A stretch of DNA of 32,552 nt, taken from contig JAEWLN010000188.1 in NCBI GenBank assembly GCA_023457535.1, positions 1-32,552 of the forward strand, read 5' to 3'. Source of the DNA: Bacteroidota bacterium (GTDB taxonomy: Bacteria; Bacteroidota; Bacteroidia; Flavobacteriales; Flavobacteriaceae). The notes beneath the pieces were generated by a model. It was not told the origin of the DNA. It did no database searches and saw only the letters and a list, made by a program, of their open reading frames with translations. The translations under genes were made by a program, and so were the position numbers. Of the stretch, positions 23,188-31,080 are shown piece after piece; within the stretch, counting starts at the first letter, position 1; each line of letters starts with the position of its first letter.

Positions 23188-25283
23188 CTAACGAGAACAT
23201 CAACGTAGCTTTGATTGGCAACCCGAACGTGGGCAAAACATCGGTGTTCAACCAACTCACCGGACTCAACCAGCAAGTAGGCAATTACCCGGGCATCACG
23301 GTCGAAAAGAAAATCGGGTTTTGCAAACTGCCGCACAACAACCGCGCAAACGTGATTGATTTGCCTGGAACGTACAGTCTTAACGCGAGTTCGATCGATG
23401 AAAACGTAGTCATTGAGTTACTGCTGAACAAAAACGATAAATTGTTTCCCGATGTCGCATTGGTCGTGACCGATGTCGAAAACCTCAAGCGCAACCTGTT
23501 GCTGTTCACGCAGATCAAAGATTTGGAAATCCCGACGATATTGGTCATTAACATGGCCGACCAGATGCAGCGCAAAGGCATTACGCTCGACATTGCGCAT
23601 CTGGAAGAAAAGCTCAAGACCAGAATCGCGTTGGTTTCCTCGCGCACCGGTGCCGGCATCGACGCGCTCAGGGAAATGATCGTTTCCTACAAATCCATCC
23701 CTACCGAACCTTGTTTGAACGCCTCGACGATCGATCCGGCATATTTTGACAAACTGCGGCATGCCTATCCGAACCAATCGGCGTACAAACTCTGGCTGGT
23801 GATATGTCAGGATGTGAATTTCGGGCACCTCGAACGGCATGAGATTCCCAATTCTTTCACCAAATCGCATTCGGAACTCAAGGGCTTGCAACAGCGCGAA
23901 ACCATCAAACGTTACCAGTTCATCAACGACACGCTCAAAGTCGGGCAAACGATCGACACGTCCAAAGCCACAGACTTCAGATACCAACTCGATCGCATTC
24001 TGACCCATAAAGTGTGGGGCTACGTGATTTTCTTTGCCATTTTGTTCGTTATCTTCCAATCCATTTTCGATTGGTCGAGCTATCCGATGGATTTCATCGA
24101 CGAAAGCTTTGCGACGCTGGGCGCTTATGCGTCAAATCACCTGCCGCCTGGCATGCTTACCGATTTGCTGTCGCAAGGCATCATTCCGGGCATTGGCGGA
24201 ATTGTCATTTTTATTCCTCAAATCGCGTTTTTGTTCCTGTTCATTTCGATTCTGGAAGAAAGCGGTTATATGAGCCGCGTGGTGTTTTTGATGGACAAGA
24301 TCATGCGGCGTTTCGGGCTGTCGGGCAAAAGCGTCGTACCGTTGATTTCGGGGACGGCATGTGCCATTCCGGCCATCATGGCCACGCGCAACATCGAGAA
24401 TTGGAAAGAAAGGCTCATTACGATACTGGTCACCCCGTTCACGACCTGCTCGGCCAGGCTCCCGGTCTATGCGATCATCATTGCGCTGGTCATTCCCGAT
24501 ACGCGCGTGTTTGGCGCGTTCAATTTGCAGGGACTGACGCTGATGGGCTTGTATCTGGCGGGATTTGGAATGGCGATCCTGTCGGCGTACGTACTGAACA
24601 AAATACTCCAAATCAACGGCAAAACGTTTTTTGTCGTTGAAATGCCCAATTACAAATTGCCACTGGTCAAGAACGTCGCGATCAACGTGATTGAAAAAAC
24701 CAAGGCCTTCGTTTATGGTGCCGGGAAAATCATCCTTGCCATTTCGATTGTGTTGTGGTTCCTGGCTTCATACGGGCCGGGCGAGAACTTCTCTGACGCC
24801 GAGGCGATCGTGATCGAAAAAGCGCAACACCAGGATTATTCGGACGAAGAGCTTGCAAGCGCCGTCGCATCGCACAAACTTGAAAATTCGTACATCGGGC
24901 TTATGGGGCATGCGATCGAGCCTGTGATTGCGCCGCTGGGTTACGACTGGAAAATCGGCATTGCCATCTTAACGTCGTTCGCCGCGCGTGAAGTGTTTGT
25001 CGGGACTTTGGCTACGATTTACAGCGTGGGCGACACCGAAAGCGAAGCACCCATCAAGAACAAAATGGCCGCCGAGGTCCATGCAGGCACCGGACAAAAA
25101 GTATTCAACTTTGCCACCGGGATTTCACTGCTGCTTTTCTACGCCTTTGCGATGCAATGCGCCAGTACGCTGGCCATTACCAAAAAAGAAACCAATTCGT
25201 GGAAATGGCCGCTCTCCCAACTCATCATCATGAGTGCAATTGCCTATCTAACCGCCTTTATCGCTTACCAATTGCTCCAATGA
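23184..25283 (+). CDS. feoB: FeoB, ferrous iron transporter with G-protein domain
   Basis: This 699-residue inner-membrane protein imports Fe(II), mainly under reducing conditions. The N-terminal GTPase domain has G1 GNPNVGKT (12-19), G3 DLPGTYSL (from D59) and G4 NMAD (123-126). A helical GDI-type region follows (~170-265). The membrane part has two Gate modules: GIIPGIGGIVIFIPQIAFLF with the SGYMSRVVFLMDK helix and GLSGKSVVPLISGTACAIPA, then TTCSARLPVYA. Length is slightly below E. coli FeoB (773), as usual in Bacteroidota. It overlaps feoA upstream and the small Cys-rich gene downstream by 4 bases each. Confidence 0.97.
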   Translation: MTNENINVALIGNPNVGKTSVFNQLTGLNQQVGNYPGITVEKKIGFCKLPHNNRANVIDLPGTYSLNASSIDENVVIELLLNKNDKLFPDVALVVTDVENLKRNLLLFTQIKDLEIPTILVINMADQMQRKGITLDIAHLEEKLKTRIALVSSRTGAGIDALREMIVSYKSIPTEPCLNASTIDPAYFDKLRHAYPNQSAYKLWLVICQDVNFGHLERHEIPNSFTKSHSELKGLQQRETIKRYQFINDTLKVGQTIDTSKATDFRYQLDRILTHKVWGYVIFFAILFVIFQSIFDWSSYPMDFIDESFATLGAYASNHLPPGMLTDLLSQGIIPGIGGIVIFIPQIAFLFLFISILEESGYMSRVVFLMDKIMRRFGLSGKSVVPLISGTACAIPAIMATRNIENWKERLITILVTPFTTCSARLPVYAIIIALVIPDTRVFGAFNLQGLTLMGLYLAGFGMAILSAYVLNKILQINGKTFFVVEMPNYKLPLVKNVAINVIEKTKAFVYGAGKIILAISIVLWFLASYGPGENFSDAEAIVIEKAQHQDYSDEELASAVASHKLENSYIGLMGHAIEPVIAPLGYDWKIGIAILTSFAAREVFVGTLATIYSVGDTESEAPIKNKMAAEVHAGTGQKVFNFATGISLLLFYAFAMQCASTLAITKKETNSWKWPLSQLIIMSAIAYLTAFIAYQLLQ

Positions 25284-25402
25284 TACAGCAAATCTTAGCT
25301 TATACTTTACTTGGACTCGCCATTTTTTTTCTGGTGCGCAAATTCGCGTTCAAAAAGAAAAAAAAATCGGGCGATTGCGGCGATAAGAACTGCGGCTGCT
25401 AA
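25280..25402 (+). CDS. FeoB-associated Cys-rich membrane protein (40 aa)
   Basis: The product is 40 residues: one membrane helix (ILAYTLLGLAIFFLV, ~5-19), a basic stretch (KFAFKKKKK), and a Cys-rich tail SGDCGDKNCGC with three cysteines. It matches the small FeoB-associated family found after feoB in Bacteroidota and Firmicutes, in the position that FeoC occupies in Enterobacteria. It may bind iron or help FeoB at the membrane. The start overlaps the feoB stop (ATGA). The stop TAA (25400-25402) overlaps the stop of the opposite-strand dtxR gene in a CTAA. Confidence 0.88.
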   Translation: MIQQILAYTLLGLAIFFLVRKFAFKKKKKSGDCGDKNCGC

Positions 25403-26052
25403 ACGAGCTTGACAAATAAATTGCCCGCGATTTTATGGGAGATTGTCAACTCGTCCATCGCTACTTTGATGCACAGCGACTGGTCGAAAGTTTCGCGCGA
25501 CAACACGGAGATTCTTGTCCCGAGTGCAATTCCCTGCTTGTCGAGATACTGCAAAAACTCCGACGACGTGTCTTTGACCCCAACGCAAATCCCGGTTTGT
25601 CCTTCCGGCAATTCTGCAAGCAGTTGCTTTTCGATCTTAACGATGCGCCCGTGAACATCGGGAATCGGATCGCCGTGCGGATCTTCTGTCGGGTTGCCCA
25701 AAAAATCGTCGAGCCGGTTGATGAGCTGATCGGATTGGATGTGTTCGAGCTGTTCGGCAATATCGTGCACCTCGTCCCAGGCAAAATGAAGTTTTTCGAC
25801 CAGGAACACTTCCCACAGCCGGTGTTTGCGCACAATCATTTTAGCCGCCAGCCTGCCCGGTTCGGTCAGCGAAACGCCCTGGTATTTTTTGTAGTGGATC
25901 AGATTTTTATCGGCGAGCTTCTTGAGCATGTCCGTAACGGACGACGCCTTGGTTTCGATTTTCTCGGCAATGGCATTGGTACTGACTTCGCCGTCAAGCA
26001 ACGTCGTGAGGTGATAGATGGTTTTAAGGTAATTTTCTTCTGAAAAAGTCAT
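25399..26052 (-). CDS. DtxR/MntR-family metal-dependent transcriptional regulator
   Basis: The product is 217 residues. A winged helix-turn-helix occupies ~1-65 (AIAEKIETKASSVTDMLKKLADKNLI), a dimerisation/metal domain ~70-140, and a FeoA/SH3-like domain ~150-217. Candidate metal ligands are H77, E81, H96, E100, E103 and H104. The position equivalent to Met10 of DtxR or Asp8 of B. subtilis MntR is Asn7, so iron or manganese preference cannot be assigned. The protein should repress uptake genes when metal is plentiful. It is 48 bases downstream of the Nramp-Usp gene on the same strand, which suggests a transporter-regulator operon. It overlaps tail to tail with the feoB-associated gene. Confidence 0.93.
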   Translation of the reverse strand: MTFSEENYLKTIYHLTTLLDGEVSTNAIAEKIETKASSVTDMLKKLADKNLIHYKKYQGVSLTEPGRLAAKMIVRKHRLWEVFLVEKLHFAWDEVHDIAEQLEHIQSDQLINRLDDFLGNPTEDPHGDPIPDVHGRIVKIEKQLLAELPEGQTGICVGVKDTSSEFLQYLDKQGIALGTRISVLSRETFDQSLCIKVAMDELTISHKIAGNLFVKLV

Positions 26053-26062
26053 CGTGTGGATG

Positions 26063-26087
26063 AAAATTAAAGTTGGATTTTAATTTT
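26063..26087. promoter_or_regulatory. Perfect inverted repeat between the Nramp-Usp and regulator genes
   Basis: AAAATTAAA (26063-26071) and TTTAATTTT (26079-26087) are perfect arms around GTTGGAT. The site ends 10 bases from the regulator's ATG at 26052. It could be an autoregulatory operator or an RNA hairpin affecting regulator expression. No T run follows on the minus strand, so a normal terminator is unlikely. No TAnnTTTG box was seen here, which favours co-transcription from the Nramp promoter. Confidence 0.45.
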
Positions 26088-26100
26088 TGGGCGTCCGGGA

Positions 26101-27975
26101 TCAATTCTTGACGATAAAAAGCGGAATCGCAATGGCATGGCGCACTTTGTCTACGGTCGTGCCAAAGATAAGGTCTTTGAAGCCGGTGTGGCCGTGTGTG
26201 CCCATGACGAGCACGTCGAAGATGCCTTCGTTGACGATCTTTGGGATGATTTTGCCCGGCGCGCCAAACCCGAGCCGCGTTTCAACTTTGTATCCTTTAC
26301 CGGTGATCATTGCCGCATATTCCGCCAGTAGTTTTTCGTCGACGCTCGTTTCGTGGTCGCCGATCTGGTTGCCGTACATCATCGCGCCAACGGTTTCCAC
26401 CACGTGGATCAGCACGTAATCGGCGTCGCGGCCGCCGAGCGCAAAGGCATTGTTGAGCGCGGTTTGGTCTGCAGCCGAAAAATCCACCGATACGGCAATG
26501 CGCTTTTTATCGTACGTTCCCTGGCGCGTCCACTGCAGCGCGAGCAAATGCGGCGAATGGTTCTCAATGCGGCGTTTGGCCCGTGCAAAAAACGGATTCA
26601 ATACAATATACAGCAACAATACGAGAAATCCCGCGGCAAGCGGCACTACCGTAACCCACAACCAGATCGGGTTTTCGGACCCTTCGATCCATCCTTTTAT
26701 TTCGTCGAAAACCAATTTAGCGTTGAGCGATACAATGACCATCGCAATGATCCACGCCGCAATGCGTGTCCAGGGTTTGATGTGGAATCCGTCCATTTTA
26801 TTTTTGTCGCTCACATAATGGATCAGCGGAATAATCGCGAAACCAAGCTGCAAGCTCAGAACGACCTGGCTAAAAATAAGCAACTTGCCCGTTACCTGTT
26901 CGCCAAAGATCGAAATCACGATCACGGCCGGCACAATGGCAATGAGGCGCGTAAGGATGCGGCGTATCCATGGCTGGATGCGCAAATTAATATAGCCTTC
27001 CATGATGATCTGCCCGGCCAGCGTGCCGGTAATGGTAGAACTTTGGCCCGCTGCGATCAGCGCAACGGCAAACAATACAGGCGCCCACTTGGTCCCGAGC
27101 ATGGGTTCTAAAAACTGGTGCGCATCCTGGATTTCGGCTACGTGGTACATGCCGTTTTTGTAGAATGTGGCCGCCGCCAGGATCAGAATAGCCGCATTGA
27201 CAAAAAACGCGAGATTGAGCGCAATGGTTGAATCAATCAGGTTGTATTTGATGGCTTGTTTGATGCCGGCCGGCGATCGGTCGAATTTACGCGTCTGGAC
27301 CAGTGAGGAATGCAGGTATAAATTGTGCGGCATGACCGTTGCCCCAATAATACCGATGGCGATGTACAGCGCTTCGTCGTTGGGCAAAGACGGAATCAGT
27401 CCGCCGATGATCTTAGGGATCTCAGGTTGCGCAAAAATCATTTCAAACACAAACGAAAATCCGATAATGGCCACAAGAGCGATGATGAACGCCTCCATTT
27501 TCCGGATGCCTTTGTTGATCAGAAACAGCAGTAAAAACGTGTCGAGCACCGTAATCAGGACGCCTTCGAGCAACGGAATTTCAAAGAGCAGGTTCAGACC
27601 GATCGCCATCCCGAGCACTTCTGCAAGATCGCATGCCGCAATGGCAATCTCGGCCAGAAAGTACAAAATGTAATTGACGAATTTGGGGTACGTCTCGCGC
27701 GAAGCCTGCGCCAGATCGAGCCGCGACACGATCCCGAGCCGCGCACTGAGACTTTGCAACAGCAGCGCCATAATGTTGCTCATGAGCAAAACCCAGATCA
27801 AAGCATAACCAAACTGGCTGCCTCCGGCAATGTCCGTGGCCCAGTTGCCGGGATCCATGTATCCGACGCTGATCAGATAAGCCGGACCAAAAAAAGCGAG
27901 GATTTTCCTGAAAACCGATGTTTTGTTTTCGGTCGAAACGGATTCATTGACTTCCTCTAGCGATTTTCCTTTCAT
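26101..27975 (-). CDS. mntH: Nramp (MntH-type) Mn/Fe transporter fused to a universal stress protein domain
   Basis: The protein is 624 residues. Residues ~1-440 form an Nramp/SLC11 proton-coupled divalent metal importer: helix 1 has D41-P-G-N44 (MDPGNWATD) and helix 6 has M215-P-H-N218 (MPHNLYLHSS), the known metal-binding motifs. More than ten hydrophobic segments are visible. From ~487 to the end lies a UspA-type domain (KKRIAVSVDFSAAD ...) with an ATP-binding motif near 588-603 (GTHGHTGF ... GTT, the G-x2-G-x9-G-T pattern). The Usp part would face the cytoplasm and could regulate transport by nucleotide binding; this is inference. The gene is divergent from the TonB-dependent receptor gene and probably leads the regulator operon. 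Confidence 0.93.
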   Translation of the reverse strand: MKGKSLEEVNESVSTENKTSVFRKILAFFGPAYLISVGYMDPGNWATDIAGGSQFGYALIWVLLMSNIMALLLQSLSARLGIVSRLDLAQASRETYPKFVNYILYFLAEIAIAACDLAEVLGMAIGLNLLFEIPLLEGVLITVLDTFLLLFLINKGIRKMEAFIIALVAIIGFSFVFEMIFAQPEIPKIIGGLIPSLPNDEALYIAIGIIGATVMPHNLYLHSSLVQTRKFDRSPAGIKQAIKYNLIDSTIALNLAFFVNAAILILAAATFYKNGMYHVAEIQDAHQFLEPMLGTKWAPVLFAVALIAAGQSSTITGTLAGQIIMEGYINLRIQPWIRRILTRLIAIVPAVIVISIFGEQVTGKLLIFSQVVLSLQLGFAIIPLIHYVSDKNKMDGFHIKPWTRIAAWIIAMVIVSLNAKLVFDEIKGWIEGSENPIWLWVTVVPLAAGFLVLLLYIVLNPFFARAKRRIENHSPHLLALQWTRQGTYDKKRIAVSVDFSAADQTALNNAFALGGRDADYVLIHVVETVGAMMYGNQIGDHETSVDEKLLAEYAAMITGKGYKVETRLGFGAPGKIIPKIVNEGIFDVLVMGTHGHTGFKDLIFGTTVDKVRHAIAIPLFIVKN

Positions 27976-27995
27976 CTAACGGGATTGTTATGAAG

Positions 27996-28018
27996 CAAAT
28001 ATAAATATTTTTATTTAT
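27996..28018 (-). promoter_or_regulatory. mntH -7 box TATATTTG overlapping an AT palindrome
   Basis: Minus-strand TATATTTG (28003-27996) ends 20 bases before the ATG at 27975. It overlaps the perfect inverted repeat ATAAATA-TTTT-TATTTAT (28001-28018). The repeat is AT-only, so chance is more likely than for the neighbouring site, but its placement suits repression. Confidence 0.5.
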
Positions 28019-28029
28019 AAAATAATATT

Positions 28030-28045
28030 TTTAGATTTGTCTAAA
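28030..28045 (+). promoter_or_regulatory. Palindrome TTTAGA-TTTG-TCTAAA containing the -7 box of the TonB-dependent receptor gene
   Basis: TTTAGA (28030-28035) and TCTAAA (28040-28045) are perfect arms separated by TTTG. The central TAGATTTG (28032-28039) is a consensus -7 box for the receptor gene, 28 bases before its ATG. A half-site TCTAAA recurs at 28062-28067, immediately before the ATG. A bound repressor would block the receptor promoter, and the nearby DtxR-family protein is the obvious candidate. Confidence 0.6.
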
Positions 28046-28067
28046 TTTTAATTGCTTTCTATCTAAA

Positions 28068-30299
28068 ATGCGTCCGATTTTGATCCTGTTGTTGTTGGTT
28101 ACCGAATGCTTATCGGCGCAAATCCTGCGTGGAACCGTTACCGCAGACGGCCAGCCACTTCCCGACGCCATGGTCGCGCTCCATAAGATCGGGCACACCC
28201 GCACCGATTCGACCGGAAATTACGCGATTGCCCTGGCTCCCGGAAAACACCTTATTACCGTCACTAAATCCGGATGGAAGCCGCAGCAAAAACACCTATT
28301 GGCCGATTCCAACCTTGTGGTGAACTTTGACCTGCAGCCTGCACATACGCTCGACGAAGTAGTCGTGACCGGTACGCTGAAAACCGTCAGCCGGATCGAA
28401 AGCCCGGTTCCGGTAGAAATCTACAAACCTGCGTATTTCAGGAAAAACCCTACGCCCAATGTGTTCGAAGCGCTTCAAAACGTCAATGGTGTGCGGCCAC
28501 AGCTCAATTGCAATGTGTGCAATACGGGCGACATCCACATCAACGGACTTGAAGGGCCGTATACGTTGGTGTTGATCGACGGCATGCCGATCGTAAGCGG
28601 ATTGTCGACCGTTTACGGACTCTCGGGCATCCCGAATTCGCTGATCGAACGCATCGAAATCGTCAAAGGACCGGCATCGTCGTTATATGGCAGCGAGGCC
28701 GTGGGCGGGCTGATCAACATCATCACCAGAAATCCCAAAAGCGCGCCCGTATTTTCAGCCGATGTGTTCTCGACAAGTTGGGGTGAAGCCAACGCAGATC
28801 TTGGATTCAAAACCGATATCGGGAAAACCGCAACACTGCTCATCGGGGCCAATTACTTCAACTATTCCAATCCGATCGACAACAACGGCGACAATTTTAC
28901 CGATGTAACGCTACAGGACCGCGTATCGGTGTTTCAAAAATGGACCTTTAAACGCCGCAACGACAAATTGTTCTCGCTTGCCGGGCGCTATTTTTATGAA
29001 GACCGCTGGGGCGGTGAGCTGCAGTGGAACAAAAAATTCCGGGGAGGCGATGAGGTTTATGGCGAAAGCATTTACACGCAGCGCTACGAAATATTGGGTT
29101 CGTATGAGCTGCCCGTGCGCGAGAAAATGCTGCTTTCCTTTTCGTTTACGGATCACGACCAGAACTCGGTGTATGGCGATATGCCTTATCTGGCGCGGCA
29201 AAAGATCGCATTCGGACAATGGGTCTGGGACCAGAAACGCGGCGCGCACGACTGGCTTTTGGGTGTGGCGGCGCGGTATCAGTTCTACGACGACAATACC
29301 CCTGCCACCGCAGCATCCGAACGCATGTGGATTCCCGGGATTTTTGTGCAGGATGAAATCCGGTTGTCCGGGTCGCACCAAATGCTGCTCGGGTTGCGTT
29401 ACGATTACAACAACCACCATGGTTCGATCCTGACGCCGCGTTTGGCGCACAAATGGAAAATATCGGACCACGATATTGTGCGTTTCAATGCAGGCACGGG
29501 TTTTCGCGTCGTGAATTTGTTTACGGAAGAGCACGCTGCATTGACCGGATCGCGCGATGTGGTCATTCTCGAAGACCTTGAACCGGAACGTTCTTATAAT
29601 GCCAATTTGAATTATCTGCGCAAAATTTACCTGCGCGACGGCAGTTTTATCGGGCTTGAAACAGCGGCGTGGTATACGCATTTTACGCATTCGATCATTC
29701 CCGACTACGACACCAATCCAAACCAGATCATCTACAAAAACTTAGACGGGCATTCCACCAGCAAAGGGATCAGCGCCAATGCCGACATGCTGCTTGGGGC
29801 GCTCAAAGTAAACCTCGGGGCCACATATATGGATGTATCCAAAACAGAGAACGGCAAGACCACACGGCAGATCCTGACCGAAAAAATTTCCGGGACCTGG
29901 GCCGTTTCCTATTCGGTTCCCAAAGCGTTCCTCGAAATCGATTATACAGGAAATCTTTACGGCCCGATGCGGCTGCCAACGCTCGGACCGCTGGATCCGC
30001 GCCGTGAACAGTCGCGTGCCTACAGCATCCAGAACATCCAGCTCACTTATCGCGGCGTCAAGGATTTCGAGTTTTATGCCGGTGTCAAGAATTTGCTCAA
30101 TTGGACGCCTTCGCACGGAAATCCGTTTATTATTGCGCGCGCCAATGACCCGTTTGACCGCGAGGTGGAATTTGACGCTGGGGGCAATGTGGTCGCCACG
30201 CCAACAAACCCTTACGCGCTTTCATTCGATCCGGGTTATGTGTACGGCCCGAACCAGGGCGTGCGCACCTTCATGGGAATCCGATATACGCTGCGGTAA
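28068..30299 (+). CDS. TonB-dependent outer-membrane receptor, metal-linked context
   Basis: The precursor is 743 residues with a signal peptide (1-18, ending CLSAQ). A carboxypeptidase-regulatory-like beta-sandwich (~20-92) is typical of Bacteroidota receptors. The TonB box region HTLDEVVVTGTL follows. The plug (~105-220) includes VNGVRPQLNCNVCNTGDI, with C148-x2-C151, then DGMPIVSG and IVKGPASSLYGSEAVGG. The rest is a ~22-strand beta-barrel ending GIRYTLR. Such receptors import bound metals, haem, cobalamin or siderophores using the TonB system. The shared promoter region with mntH suggests an iron or manganese ligand, but the substrate is unknown. No SusD partner is present, so a polysaccharide role is unlikely. 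Confidence 0.93.
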   Translation: MRPILILLLLVTECLSAQILRGTVTADGQPLPDAMVALHKIGHTRTDSTGNYAIALAPGKHLITVTKSGWKPQQKHLLADSNLVVNFDLQPAHTLDEVVVTGTLKTVSRIESPVPVEIYKPAYFRKNPTPNVFEALQNVNGVRPQLNCNVCNTGDIHINGLEGPYTLVLIDGMPIVSGLSTVYGLSGIPNSLIERIEIVKGPASSLYGSEAVGGLINIITRNPKSAPVFSADVFSTSWGEANADLGFKTDIGKTATLLIGANYFNYSNPIDNNGDNFTDVTLQDRVSVFQKWTFKRRNDKLFSLAGRYFYEDRWGGELQWNKKFRGGDEVYGESIYTQRYEILGSYELPVREKMLLSFSFTDHDQNSVYGDMPYLARQKIAFGQWVWDQKRGAHDWLLGVAARYQFYDDNTPATAASERMWIPGIFVQDEIRLSGSHQMLLGLRYDYNNHHGSILTPRLAHKWKISDHDIVRFNAGTGFRVVNLFTEEHAALTGSRDVVILEDLEPERSYNANLNYLRKIYLRDGSFIGLETAAWYTHFTHSIIPDYDTNPNQIIYKNLDGHSTSKGISANADMLLGALKVNLGATYMDVSKTENGKTTRQILTEKISGTWAVSYSVPKAFLEIDYTGNLYGPMRLPTLGPLDPRREQSRAYSIQNIQLTYRGVKDFEFYAGVKNLLNWTPSHGNPFIIARANDPFDREVEFDAGGNVVATPTNPYALSFDPGYVYGPNQGVRTFMGIRYTLR

Positions 30300-30339
30300 A
30301 TTGCTCGCCCAAACGTGCGCCATCCCGCCGATAGTTTGC

Positions 30340-30347
30340 TAAATTTG
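30340..30347 (+). promoter_or_regulatory. -7 box TAAATTTG for the carbonic anhydrase gene
   Basis: TAAATTTG matches TAnnTTTG and ends 22 bases before ATG 30370. Confidence 0.6.
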
Positions 30348-30369
30348 CATTTTCAATCAATATTTGTTT

Positions 30370-30990
30370 ATGCGCACCCATTCCAAAGAAACCCAGTCCA
30401 GCCTGACGCCCGAAATGGCGCTTCAAATCCTCAAAGAAGGCAACCAGCGGTTCATCCAGAACCTCAAAGCAAACCGCAATTTACTGCAACAGGTCAACGA
30501 AACCTCAACAGGGCAATTTCCGTTTGCGACCATTTTGAGCTGTATTGACAGCCGGACATCGGCAGAACTGATTTTCGACCAGGGCCTGGGCGATATTTTC
30601 AGCATCCGCATTGCGGGCAACATCGTCAACGAGGACATTTTGGGAAGCATGGAATTTGGCACAAAAATCGTCGGGACCAAACTCATTCTGGTACTCGGAC
30701 ATTCCAAATGCGGCGCGATCACCGGGGCGTGCAACCATGTGGAAATGGGCCATCTGACGACATTGCTGAACAAAATCCAACCTGCGGTGCAAATGGCTTC
30801 GGCGACATTATCGGGCGATGGATCGAACCCGGAATTCGTCGACCGCGTCACGCATCTCAACGTCGAACTCACCATCGGGCGCATCCGCCGCGAAAGCCAA
30901 ATCATCGCAGAACTCGAACAACAGGGCCAGATCAAAATTGTCGGCGGCCATTATGATGTCGAAACCGGACAGGTAACTTTTTTGAGCTAA
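30370..30990 (+). CDS. Beta-class carbonic anhydrase
   Basis: The product is 206 residues, the usual length for beta-carbonic anhydrases, which interconvert CO2 and bicarbonate in the cytoplasm. Zinc ligands and the catalytic dyad are visible: C58-x-D60-x-R62 in SCIDSRTSAELIFDQGLGD, and H111-x2-C114 in VLGHSKCGAITGAC. RIAGNIVNEDILGSMEF is also conserved. The C-terminal helix (ELTIGRIRRESQIIAELEQ) and VGGHYDVETGQVTFL end the fold. ATG 30370 was chosen over TTG 30364 because it is the stronger codon and the N-terminal helix is unaffected. It is monocistronic. Confidence 0.93.
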   Translation: MRTHSKETQSSLTPEMALQILKEGNQRFIQNLKANRNLLQQVNETSTGQFPFATILSCIDSRTSAELIFDQGLGDIFSIRIAGNIVNEDILGSMEFGTKIVGTKLILVLGHSKCGAITGACNHVEMGHLTTLLNKIQPAVQMASATLSGDGSNPEFVDRVTHLNVELTIGRIRRESQIIAELEQQGQIKIVGGHYDVETGQVTFLS

Positions 30991-31043
30991 TGCTGCACAA
31001 AAACTATAACAGTTCTTTATCAGTCTACGCCATAAAATCTTCG

Positions 31044-31051
31044 TATATTTG
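31044..31051 (+). promoter_or_regulatory. -7 box TATATTTG for the bacilliredoxin gene
   Basis: TATATTTG matches TAnnTTTG and ends 29 bases before ATG 31081. Confidence 0.6.
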
Positions 31052-31080
31052 GCGATCATTTAACCTTTAATTAAAAGATT

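Noticed and set aside
28001..28045. The two AT-rich palindromes as a phase-variable invertible promoter
   Set aside because: The two repeats differ in sequence and do not form a matched inverted pair around the promoter, and no recombinase gene is present.
28068..30299. SusC-type polysaccharide uptake receptor
   Set aside because: No SusD gene follows, the length is below typical SusC, and the context is metal transport.
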